Of a stretch of DNA of 11,324 bases, positions 1 to 6,318 are shown in pieces (within the stretch, counting starts at the first letter, position 1; each line of letters opens with the position of its first letter). The stretch lies in the NCBI GenBank assembly GCA_003501835.1, contig DNOU01000074.1, positions 1 to 11,324 on the forward strand, in the 5' to 3' direction. Both the position numbers and the translations under genes were made by a program. This stretch comes from Anaerolineaceae bacterium. GTDB taxonomy: Bacteria; Chloroflexota; Anaerolineae; Anaerolineales; Anaerolineaceae. The notes below the pieces were generated by a model, which made no database searches, was not told the DNA's origin, and was given only the letters and a program-made list of their open reading frames with translations.

Positions 1-644
1 GTGACCAGATTCACCTGGACTCTTAGAACCTGACCCGCGTAAATGGTCTCGTCGGTCAGCTTGTTGAGAGCCTTGATGGAATCCACCGTTGAATTGAACT
101 TGGCGGCAATCAAAGCCAGGTTGTCATTCGATTGAACGGTGTACTGGATCTCAGTGCCCCTCGGCAGGTCGCTCGGCACAGGTGTGGCGGTGGGCAATTG
201 TGAGCCTGGCGCCGGGATGACGATGGTCTGCCCTTCTGTGATCGGGCAGGTTCCATCGGGGAAATTGTTGATCGCCAGCAGGACCAGCAGATCCACGTTA
301 AATGCATTCGCGATGTCGTAGCAGTTATCATCTGCGAGAACTTTATACAATTGGGGGCCTGAAGCCGTCGGGCTGGCAGCGGGAGTGACGGTATTCACAG
401 GAGTGGGCGTCAGGCTGGCAGTGGGTGTCGGCTGGGTGGCAGTGGGAGTGAATGTGGTGGTTGCCGTGGGTGTTCTGGTCGCAAATATGCCGCCAAACGG
501 CTTACCCCCGGAAACAACAGATACAATGATGAAGATGCCAACAATCACGAGGATCGCCGCGATGCCGATTAACAAATAAGGCATCATTTTCTGTCTTCTC
601 TGAAATTTATCGATCACGCCTTGCGGAGAGGTTTTTCCCGTCAT
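1..644 (-). CDS. Membrane-anchored LysM-domain protein (3' part beyond the left edge)
   Basis: Read on the minus strand from ATG at 644-642, open through 214 codons to the window edge with no stop, so the C-terminus is missing. A short basic cytoplasmic head (residues 1-22) is followed by one hydrophobic membrane helix (about 23-44, no lipobox). A Thr/Pro-rich linker (about 56-95) and two LysM modules follow: LysM1 about 99-144 (YKV...CYDIANAF...LLAINN...GQTIVIP) and LysM2 about 166-211 (QYTVQSNDNLALIAAKF...IKALNK...YAGQVLRV). LysM modules bind N-acetylglucosamine-containing glycans such as peptidoglycan, so the protein probably tethers the membrane to the wall or holds an enzyme domain there. 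LysM1 carries Cys108 and Cys133, a possible disulfide. AGGA lies 6 bases before the ATG. Whether a catalytic domain follows cannot be seen. The LysM identification is firm; the cellular role is inferred. Confidence 0.88.
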   Translation of the reverse strand, partial: MTGKTSPQGVIDKFQRRQKMMPYLLIGIAAILVIVGIFIIVSVVSGGKPFGGIFATRTPTATTTFTPTATQPTPTASLTPTPVNTVTPAASPTASGPQLYKVLADDNCYDIANAFNVDLLVLLAINNFPDGTCPITEGQTIVIPAPGSQLPTATPVPSDLPRGTEIQYTVQSNDNLALIAAKFNSTVDSIKALNKLTDETIYAGQVLRVQVNLV

Positions 645-698
645 ATTTTATCCTATTGATCTTTCCCAAAAAGTCATCAAGCGATGGTGGATTTCGCT

Positions 699-727
699 AT
701 TCTAACCGTGTTTGAATGATCTGTCGA
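699..727 (-). promoter_or_regulatory. Sigma70-type promoter for the LysM gene
   Basis: On the minus strand, TCGACA (727-722) is followed after exactly 17 bases by TAGAAT (704-699), each matching the consensus at five of six positions. Transcription would start near 690, giving a leader of roughly 45 bases before the ATG at 644. A second candidate on the same strand is an extended -10, TGgTATGAT (761-753). Nothing else recognisable lies in the 223 bases between the two divergent genes apart from the plus-strand promoter. Confidence 0.55.
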
Positions 728-813
728 GAATTTGTCAAGAGCGATTAAAAATATCATACCACAAGTTATCCTGCGAATTCACGACCAGGATTTTAGTGTG
801 TCAAAAAGGTGCA

Positions 814-822
814 TGTTATAAT
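814..822 (+). promoter_or_regulatory. Extended -10 promoter for the partner-switching operon
   Basis: TGtTATAAT at 814-822 is a perfect extended -10 element. No good -35 is present at 16-18 bases, which is common when the TG extension is present. Transcription would start near 829, leaving a leader of about 39 bases before the STAS gene. It would drive the three tightly packed genes that follow. Confidence 0.6.
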
Positions 823-867
823 GAAATCCATAGTCGTTCGAAAGCAAAAATCGATGGAGGCATCTGA

Positions 868-1203
868 ATGGAAATCGAGAATACCCAATTCAAACATTGT
901 GATCTCATCAAAGTGACCGGCCGTGTGGATAGCTCAACCGCTCCCCGGCTGGCCGAGGCGATCAACAATATCCTCGATGCAGGTCGTTTTAAGATCGTGC
1001 TGGATTTGACAAAGCTTGAGTTCATCTCCAGCGCTGGATTACGGGTTTTGATTTCAACCCAGAAGACCTGCAAACGATACAACCGCGGCGAGGTGGTGAT
1101 TGCGGGGATGCCCGAATATATCAAGAGTGTTTTCGATCTTGCGGGGTTCACTCCATTGTTCAGATTATTTGACGATTCGATCTCTGCAGTGGGATATTTT
1201 TAA
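868..1203 (+). CDS. STAS-domain anti-sigma factor antagonist (SpoIIAA/RsbV-like)
   Basis: A 111-residue single STAS domain, the usual size for SpoIIAA/RsbV. In that family the unphosphorylated protein binds the RsbW/SpoIIAB-type kinase and frees its other partner; phosphorylation on one Ser breaks this. The conserved segment is visible at residues 44-61 (VLDLTKLEFISSAGLRVL). Ser55 aligns with the phosphorylated Ser58 of SpoIIAA, and the usual Asp just before it is replaced by Ser54. GGAGG (856-860) sits 7 bases before ATG 868. The next gene encodes the expected kinase partner 12 bases downstream, and the phosphatase that would restore it ends the operon. Family assignment is firm; the target process is unknown. 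Confidence 0.93.
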   Translation: MEIENTQFKHCDLIKVTGRVDSSTAPRLAEAINNILDAGRFKIVLDLTKLEFISSAGLRVLISTQKTCKRYNRGEVVIAGMPEYIKSVFDLAGFTPLFRLFDDSISAVGYF

Positions 1204-1215
1204 TTCTTGGAAATT

Positions 1216-1623
1216 ATGCCGACAATGATCTTTCCCGGCAACTACGAGAGTCTCGAGAAGATTGCAGAATTCGTTACCGCTGAAGCCAGGGCATCCGGGT
1301 TGAACCGTACACAAGTTTTTGCAGTCGAGACAGCTGTCGATGAAGCGTGTTCAAACATCATTGAACACGCTTATGGCGGTGAAGGCATAGGGGATATTCA
1401 TTGCACCACCATCTCCGAACCCGAGCGCTTTACCATCGTGCTTGAGGATCACGGAAGAGGGTTTGATCCTGCCACTGTTCCAGACCCTGATCTTTCAGCT
1501 CCCTTGAGGGATCGAAAATCGCACGGTTTGGGGTTCTACATGATGTGTCAGTGGATGGATGAAGTGCGATTTGATTTTCATGAGAATCGCAACCGGCTGA
1601 CAATGGTCAAACTGAAGGCATAG
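1216..1623 (+). CDS. RsbW/SpoIIAB-like anti-sigma HATPase (serine kinase)
   Basis: A GHKL-type ATPase of about 135 residues, the size of free-standing anti-sigma kinases. It is expected to phosphorylate the STAS protein encoded just upstream and to sequester an output protein. Numbering from ATG 1216, the N box is DEACSNIIEH (42-51, Glu43 and Asn47), the G1 box DHGRGFDP (78-85), and the G2 region SHGLGFYMM (102-110). All ATP-binding motifs look intact. An in-frame TTG at 1207 would add three residues; neither start has a strong Shine-Dalgarno (only GGA at 1209-1211). ATG 1216 is preferred because family members usually begin just before the first strand; ATG 1225 is also possible. No sigma factor gene is adjacent. 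Confidence 0.9.
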   Translation: MPTMIFPGNYESLEKIAEFVTAEARASGLNRTQVFAVETAVDEACSNIIEHAYGGEGIGDIHCTTISEPERFTIVLEDHGRGFDPATVPDPDLSAPLRDRKSHGLGFYMMCQWMDEVRFDFHENRNRLTMVKLKA

Positions 1624-1631
1624 ATTCATGA

Positions 1632-4600
1632 ATGGGTAGTTCTCAAATCAAGATACCCGACGAATGGAAAACTCTGCTGAATTTAAGCCAGACGCTGCTC
1701 AACCAGCCGGATGCCGCGTCCTTGGCTCGTGAATTTGCGACCCACGTTAAAGAGATCTTGTCGTGCGAATCGGAAGTTTGGCTGGCAGAACCTTCGTATC
1801 CCCTCCCTGGCGAACCCGAAGTCAATACCATACCCTCTTTTCCGGCACCTGACCTGGTCATCGAAGCCCTTGAACAACGCCAGATGACCCAGGCGATGAT
1901 CCCGGTGCCCGAAAATGATCTCCCGGGCAGCGGTGGCAAAGAGATGCATGAGATTGCCATACCCTGTGCCACTCAGGACATCCCCCTGGCAATACTGCAG
2001 GTTTGGAGGGAAATTCCCTTTGATTCACAGGAAAAGCAAATCTTGCATTTCCTGGCTTTGCAGGGAGCCATGGCATTACAGGTCAATCGCCAGATGACCT
2101 TGAAAAACTGGCGTTATGATCAGCTCTCCCTCGTGCGTTCGGTCAGCGCTCAAATTGCGAATATCACCAATCTGGATGATCTCTGCAGAAGGGTTACCAC
2201 CCTTATCCAGTGCTCTTTTGGTTTCTACTTCGTCTCCATCTTCACGCTCGACCCGGGTTCTGACACACTGATCTTTCGCGCTTCAGCGAAATCCTGCACC
2301 TATGAAGAAAATCCACCCCTGTTTTCTGTCCGTCTTGGTGAGGGGATCATCGGTCACGTGGCGCTCACCGGGGAGGAACACGTCACCCGGGATGTCAGAC
2401 AAGATCCCCTTTTCAGGTATATCGATGGTCTCCCCGAGACTCGCTCAGAAGCGGTAATCCCGTTAATGGTGGAAAACCGTGTGCTGGGCGTGCTAGACCT
2501 GCAAAGCGAAAAGAATATCCGTTTTCATGAAAATGACATGCTTGTACTGCATTCGCTCGCAGATAGCATTGCCATCGCGGTTGAAAGCACACGCCTTTAT
2601 GACAATCTCGAACGGCAGGCGGATCAGCTTTCAGCCATCCTCGATGTCAATTATGCACTTTCATCAATCCTGGATCTCGAGGAATTGTTGGAACAGGTGG
2701 TCACCCTGCTTCAAAAGCAATTGGGGTTTCCCTTCATCCATATCTTTACTGTCCATCCCGGACGGCGGAAGGTGATTTACCAGGCAGGTACGGCAAAACA
2801 ATCCAGTTCGCTTAAGAAGCGCTCCTTCGCATTTGACCTTGACGCGAAGAGGGGCATGGTGCCTTATGTTGCCCGCACAGGGAAATCACTCCTGGCGAAT
2901 GACGTCAGCAAAGAGCCGCTTTACCAGCCGTCCAGGGTACCCCCCCATAACACCCAATCGGAATTGGATATTCCACTGAATTTTGGGAATGAAGTATTGG
3001 GTGTACTGGACGTGCAGTCAGACCAATTGGATGCCTTTGATCAGGAAGATGTGAATCTCCTGGAAGGTTTTGCATCCGGCATTGCCGTGGCAATGCGTAA
3101 CGCCAATCTCTTCCGATCTGAACAATGGCGCCGCAGGGTAGCCGACAATTTTCAGGAGATTGCCAGCCTGCTCTCCACCAACCTTGAACTGAGCGTGGTT
3201 CTGGATGATATCCTGACCAAGCTTGAAAAGACCCTGCCCTGCGATGCTTCAGCCATCTGGCTCCTGGAAGATCCCGATAACGTTCTTTCAGAACAACGCC
3301 CCCTGCAGCTGGCTGCCGTCCATGGAACTTCACGTCAAAGGATTGTCGAATCACGTCTCGAATCTCAATCGGTTCGCGATTGGTTGGACCGGGCAATTGA
3401 CACGAGCGTTCCCATAATCCGCTCACCCGGTGATCCCTACGGTCCACTCGGAGCTGCCTGCGGATACCCCGTGAACTATTCATCCATTGCTGCTCCGCTT
3501 AAAGCAGGCGACCAGGTGGTGGGTTTGCTGACCCTGGCTCATCACGCCGAAGGACGCTACGGATCTGAATCCACTGCCATTACAAGCACCTTTGCCACAT
3601 ATGCGGCAGTGGCCATTCAAAATACGAAGTTGTTTGCAAAGGCACAGGAAGATGCCTGGTCGTCCACTGTACTGCTTCAAGTTGCCGAGGCTACTCAGGC
3701 GATCAAAAATCGGGATGAGCTGCTTTCCACCATGGTGCGCCTGACCCCCTTGCTGGTGGGCATCAACCAGTGCGCCATCTTCCTTCACGATGAAGAAACC
3801 GAAAGTTTCGTGCTTCGCAAATGGTATGGCTTCCATCCTGACGAGGGAAAGACCCACTTCAGTGAGGACTCTGAGATTGCATTCTTAAAACTGGCAGCCA
3901 CCCAAAAGGTAGTATTTATTGATGAACCCGGATCTGAATTGGGACTCACCTCCCTGGAGGTCACACCCGAACGCGGCACGGTGGTCCTTTTGCCCCTGGT
4001 GGCACGTGGCACCCTGCAGGGTGCTTTCCTGGTAACCCACTCAAGTTCGAGCGAACTGGGCATGGATAACCCCTTTGATGACGAAACCCTTGCCCTGATC
4101 CAGGGTATTGCCCAGCAAACCTCGGTGGCATTGGAGAATATTCAGCTCCTTGAAATGAGACAGGAAGAAGCCTATATCACTGAAGTGCTGTTGCAAATGG
4201 CACAGGCTGTGGTTAGCCAAAACGACCTGGATGACATTCTGGATACCATTGTCCACCTCGTTCCCATCCTGGTGGGTGTGGATACCTGCATTTTCTACCT
4301 GGTAGACAAAGTTAACAACACATTTGAACCGCACAACGTCACATCAGATTCGCACTCACTGGAGGAAACCATTCAAGCACGTCCGCTTCAGGCCGGTGAG
4401 TTTGCGTTACTGGACACCATTCTCAAGAGTGATACCCCCCTGGCCTGCCCGCTGGATGATCCCCGGCTGCCCTTTGATCAATGGCTCAAATTGGATGCCT
4501 GTTTTTCAATCGAGGAGATGGTGACGCCTCTGCCCAGCGGCAAGAATCATTGGCTGACTGGTTTTCCCCTTTCCATCAAAGGGGAGGTTTTCGGGATCAT

Positions 4601-5474
4601 GGTGACTCGTGAAGCAAACGTGCCCCGGGAATTCCACGCCAAGCGCATTGAACTTCTGACCGGTGTCGCCCAGCAGGCTGCCCTGGCAATTCAGAATGAA
4701 CGTTTAAAGAGCGAACTGGTCAAGCGCGAGAGGATCGACCAAGAGATCCAACTGGCACGTCAGATCCAGGAGACATTTCTGCCCAACAAGCTGCCCAAGG
4801 TCAAAGGTTGGGATCTGGCAGTGAGGTGGCGTACAGCACGAGAAGTGGGCGGTGATTTCTATGATGCTTTCCTGACAAAAAACCGTGAACTGGGAATTTC
4901 GATTGCGGATGTGGCGGACAAAGGTCTGCCTGCTGCACTTTACATGACGGTTACCCGCACCCTGATCCGTGCCACTTCGCAGGCCATCAAATCCCCTGCA
5001 AAGGTCCTGGAGCGGGTCAATGAACTTCTCTTCATGGATTCGCAAAATGGCATGTTTGTGACAGCCATTTATGCCGTCCTTGATCCCATCAAGGGGACCC
5101 TCACTTATGCCAACGCTGGACACAACCTTCCACTTCTACTCCGGAATGCAAGTGGAAAGATTGAAACCCTACCCAAGGGTGGAATTGCCATGGGCGTGGT
5201 GAAGAATGCGGCATATGAAGAATTCACGATACCCTTGAAGCCAGGGGATGAACTGTTGTTGTATACCGATGGTGTCACAGATGCGTTTTCCACCTCCGGG
5301 GAGGCTTTTTCTGAGACCAGATTGAAAACCTCCCTTAAGATGGCGAAAAGGACAACATCCAACCAGGTACTGGAGGATATTGAGCATTCGATTGACGAAT
5401 TCCGCAAAGGGGAACCCCCATCTGATGATCTGACGATGCTTCTGCTGCGTATGAAAAAAACGAACGACTCTTGA
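1632..5474 (+). CDS. Multi-GAF SpoIIE/RsbU-type PP2C serine phosphatase
   Basis: A 1280-residue protein with no signal peptide or membrane helix, so probably cytosolic. About six consecutive GAF-like sensory domains precede the phosphatase: GAF1 about 10-160 (divergent), GAF2 165-325, GAF3 327-492, GAF4 500-665, GAF5 675-840, GAF6 847-1025. Short helical linkers join them. The PP2C/SpoIIE domain spans about 1040-1277. Its metal-binding acidic motifs are intact: GGDFYD (near 1075), IADVADKGLPAA (near 1092), YTDGVTDAF (near 1211) and SDDLTML (near 1264). Such phosphatases dephosphorylate the STAS protein and thereby trigger partner switching. The ligands of the GAF domains cannot be read from sequence. 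The start lies 8 bases after the HATPase stop. AAGG (1615-1618) is 13 bases from this ATG, and an ATG at 1628 in another frame opens a three-codon ORF overlapping it. GAF5 and GAF6 resemble one another strongly. PP2C assignment is firm; GAF boundaries are approximate. Confidence 0.93.
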   Translation: MGSSQIKIPDEWKTLLNLSQTLLNQPDAASLAREFATHVKEILSCESEVWLAEPSYPLPGEPEVNTIPSFPAPDLVIEALEQRQMTQAMIPVPENDLPGSGGKEMHEIAIPCATQDIPLAILQVWREIPFDSQEKQILHFLALQGAMALQVNRQMTLKNWRYDQLSLVRSVSAQIANITNLDDLCRRVTTLIQCSFGFYFVSIFTLDPGSDTLIFRASAKSCTYEENPPLFSVRLGEGIIGHVALTGEEHVTRDVRQDPLFRYIDGLPETRSEAVIPLMVENRVLGVLDLQSEKNIRFHENDMLVLHSLADSIAIAVESTRLYDNLERQADQLSAILDVNYALSSILDLEELLEQVVTLLQKQLGFPFIHIFTVHPGRRKVIYQAGTAKQSSSLKKRSFAFDLDAKRGMVPYVARTGKSLLANDVSKEPLYQPSRVPPHNTQSELDIPLNFGNEVLGVLDVQSDQLDAFDQEDVNLLEGFASGIAVAMRNANLFRSEQWRRRVADNFQEIASLLSTNLELSVVLDDILTKLEKTLPCDASAIWLLEDPDNVLSEQRPLQLAAVHGTSRQRIVESRLESQSVRDWLDRAIDTSVPIIRSPGDPYGPLGAACGYPVNYSSIAAPLKAGDQVVGLLTLAHHAEGRYGSESTAITSTFATYAAVAIQNTKLFAKAQEDAWSSTVLLQVAEATQAIKNRDELLSTMVRLTPLLVGINQCAIFLHDEETESFVLRKWYGFHPDEGKTHFSEDSEIAFLKLAATQKVVFIDEPGSELGLTSLEVTPERGTVVLLPLVARGTLQGAFLVTHSSSSELGMDNPFDDETLALIQGIAQQTSVALENIQLLEMRQEEAYITEVLLQMAQAVVSQNDLDDILDTIVHLVPILVGVDTCIFYLVDKVNNTFEPHNVTSDSHSLEETIQARPLQAGEFALLDTILKSDTPLACPLDDPRLPFDQWLKLDACFSIEEMVTPLPSGKNHWLTGFPLSIKGEVFGIMVTREANVPREFHAKRIELLTGVAQQAALAIQNERLKSELVKRERIDQEIQLARQIQETFLPNKLPKVKGWDLAVRWRTAREVGGDFYDAFLTKNRELGISIADVADKGLPAALYMTVTRTLIRATSQAIKSPAKVLERVNELLFMDSQNGMFVTAIYAVLDPIKGTLTYANAGHNLPLLLRNASGKIETLPKGGIAMGVVKNAAYEEFTIPLKPGDELLLYTDGVTDAFSTSGEAFSETRLKTSLKMAKRTTSNQVLEDIEHSIDEFRKGEPPSDDLTMLLLRMKKTNDS

Positions 5475-5486
5475 AATCGGCAGCGG

Positions 5487-5882
5487 TTACTTGTTGAAGA
5501 GAAGCATCATCCAGATATCCCAATTGTTGATAGGCTGGGGTGTTGGTGTGGGCGCAAACACCGGCGGCTGGGTGGCTCCAGGGGGGGCCACGGGAATGAT
5601 CACCTGATCACCCGGTCTGGCCATATGACCTTCCTCATACGCCCATTGTTCCACCGCTGATACAGAGGTTGAGTAATATATCTGGGTTTCAAGATGATCC
5701 AATGTTGCCTGCAGGATGGTCACCTGGGTGGATGAGCGATCTTTTTGCACACTCAGTCGATTTAATTCGTTTAATCGGTTATTAAGATCCATCACCAGAA
5801 AGAACAGGACCACGCCGGCAGCCACCAGGACAATTTTCTTGTAATCAAACCGCTTCCGTTGACGTCTCTCCCTGTTTTCCAT
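5487..5882 (-). CDS. FtsB/DivIC-like septum formation initiator protein
   Basis: 131 residues with a highly basic N-terminus (1-16), one membrane helix (about 17-32), a coiled-coil (about 33-70) and the conserved globular end seen in FtsB/DivIC proteins (VEQWAYEEGHMARPGDQVIIPV, 77-98). In that family the protein joins FtsL and FtsQ/DivIB at the divisome, with coil and C-terminus outside the membrane. Here the domain is extended by a Pro/Thr-rich linker (99-117) and an aromatic, hydrophobic tail (WDIWMMLLF, 121-129), so it is longer than the roughly 100-residue E. coli FtsB. It converges on the phosphatase gene with a 12-base gap and no visible terminator between them. No Shine-Dalgarno precedes the ATG; the -10 box ends 8 bases before it. 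Family call is good; partners are inferred. Confidence 0.82.
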   Translation of the reverse strand: MENRERRQRKRFDYKKIVLVAAGVVLFFLVMDLNNRLNELNRLSVQKDRSSTQVTILQATLDHLETQIYYSTSVSAVEQWAYEEGHMARPGDQVIIPVAPPGATQPPVFAPTPTPQPINNWDIWMMLLFNK

Positions 5883-5890
5883 GTTTAAAT

Positions 5891-5899
5891 TTTATACCA
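5891..5899 (-). promoter_or_regulatory. Extended -10 promoter abutting the FtsB-like start codon
   Basis: Minus strand TGgTATAAA (5899-5891) is an extended -10. Only 8 bases separate it from ATG 5882-5880, so the predicted transcription start falls on or within a base or two of the A of the ATG. That fits the missing Shine-Dalgarno and suggests a leaderless mRNA. A weak -35 (TTGCCC, 5917-5912) has a short 15-base spacer. This promoter lies directly downstream of the tRNA terminator. Confidence 0.5.
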
Positions 5900-5920
5900 G
5901 ATGAATTATTCGGGCAAGTT

Positions 5921-5947
5921 AAAACAAAATCCCCGAAACCGGGGATT
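5921..5947 (-). terminator. Rho-independent terminator of tRNA-Leu
   Basis: On the minus strand an 8-bp perfect stem (AATCCCCG / CGGGGATT, 5947-5940 and 5935-5928) closes a 4-base loop. It is followed by TTTTGTTTT-like sequence running to 5921. It begins 3 bases after the mature tRNA end. Confidence 0.88.
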
Positions 5948-5950
5948 CAG

Positions 5951-6035
5951 TGCCGAAGGAGGGATTTGAACCCTCACGAGCGTAATGCCCACTACGCCCT
6001 GAACGTAGCGCGTCTGCCAATTCCGCCACTTCGGC
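5951..6035 (-). tRNA. tRNA-Leu (anticodon CAG)
   Basis: An 85-base cloverleaf with a 7-bp acceptor stem GCCGAAG/CTTCGGC (6035-6029 with 5958-5952) and discriminator A at 5951. The D-arm is of leucine type (GGCAGACGC). The anticodon stem is CTACG/CGTAG with the 7-base loop TTCAGGG, so the anticodon is CAG and reads CUG codons. A long variable arm, typical of class II tRNAs, and a T-arm with GGTTCAAATCC follow. The 3' CCA is not encoded (the DNA after the discriminator reads CTG), so it must be added enzymatically. It has its own promoter and terminator and appears monocistronic. Confidence 0.96.
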
Positions 6036-6047
6036 TGGCAAGTTCCA

Positions 6048-6075
6048 ATTCTATCAAAAAACATTGGATTGTCAA
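6048..6075 (-). promoter_or_regulatory. Sigma70 promoter of tRNA-Leu
   Basis: Minus strand TTGACA (6075-6070, perfect) lies 16 bases from TAGAAT (6053-6048), with a TGa extension before the -10. The predicted start is near 6041, about 6 bases before the mature tRNA 5' end, as expected for a strong stable-RNA promoter. Confidence 0.82.
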
Positions 6076-6077
6076 CC

Positions 6078-6101
6078 TTATCGTATAAGTTATCGTATAA
6101 G
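6078..6101. repeat. Tandem pair of a 12-bp palindromic element
   Basis: TTATCGTATAAG occurs twice back to back with no spacer (6078-6089 and 6090-6101). Each copy is a near-palindrome (TTAT-CG-TATAA; the first, with the preceding C, reads CTTAT-CGT-ATAAG). The pair begins 3 bases upstream of the -35 of the tRNA-Leu promoter, where an UP element or activator would sit. It is also about 65 bases upstream of the divergent kinase-operon promoter. It may be an operator with two half-turn-phased sites; no regulator can be named. Confidence 0.6.
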
Positions 6102-6165
6102 TGGTATTGTCTGTTGCAGGATGGAAGCGGCACTCCTCCAATGGGTAGTATCGATCAGACTGACT

Positions 6166-6194
6166 TTGTCATTTCACTGTTCCTGTGCAATAAT
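6166..6194 (+). promoter_or_regulatory. Sigma70 promoter for the kinase-like/LCP operon
   Basis: TTGTCA (6166-6171) and AATAAT (6189-6194) each match the consensus at five of six positions and are separated by exactly 17 bases, with a TGc extension before the -10. Transcription would start near 6201, giving a leader of almost 120 bases before ATG 6319. Confidence 0.65.
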
Positions 6195-6212
6195 TCATAT
6201 GCAGACCTGGTT

Positions 6213-6306
6213 GGTGCGGAACTTGCACCGCATCAGATGTCCGCTGATAGAGTAATAAAGACCTGAGGCTTCCGATTGTTTTTGTCTGCCTTGATCTGCA
6301 AGGCAG
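6213..6306 (+). promoter_or_regulatory. Structured 5' leader with three hairpins
   Basis: Three stem-loops follow the predicted transcription start. Hairpin A is GGTGC/GCACC with a 7-base loop (6213-6229). Hairpin B is ATCAG/CTGAT with a 7-base loop (6232-6248). Hairpin C is a perfect 8-bp stem, CTGCCTTG/CAAGGCAG, with a 5-base loop (6286-6306). The last base of hairpin C is the first base of the Shine-Dalgarno GGAAG (6306-6310) of the kinase-like gene. No U-tract follows C, so it is not an intrinsic terminator. A role in translation control or mRNA stability is an inference; it does not match a riboswitch class I know. Confidence 0.45.
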
Positions 6307-6318
6307 GAAGAGTGAAGA

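Noticed and set aside
385..579. A plus-strand Val/Gly-rich ORF opposite the LysM gene
   Set aside because: It is the antisense reading of the Thr/Pro linker repeats; the opposite strand carries a coherent membrane helix and two LysM domains.
2905..3483. A 192-codon minus-strand ORF inside the phosphatase gene
   Set aside because: It lies antisense within strongly conserved GAF coding sequence, has no promoter or ribosome site, and its product is Arg/Gly/Pro-rich without domain features, so it is a shadow frame.
5475..5486. A shared terminator between the convergent phosphatase and FtsB-like genes
   Set aside because: The 12-base gap and flanks show no GC-rich hairpin with a T-run; transcripts may overlap, or termination is Rho-dependent.
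6064..6266. Two overlapping plus-strand ORFs of 63 and 65 codons upstream of the kinase-like gene
   Set aside because: They overlap the tRNA promoter, the tandem repeat and the kinase-operon promoter, have no Shine-Dalgarno, and encode low-similarity, Cys/His/Trp-rich sequence typical of noncoding frames.
6286..6306. The 8-bp hairpin as a rho-independent terminator
   Set aside because: No run of T follows on the plus strand (GAAGAGTG), nor on the minus strand (ACAAAAACAA), so it does not have terminator form in either direction.
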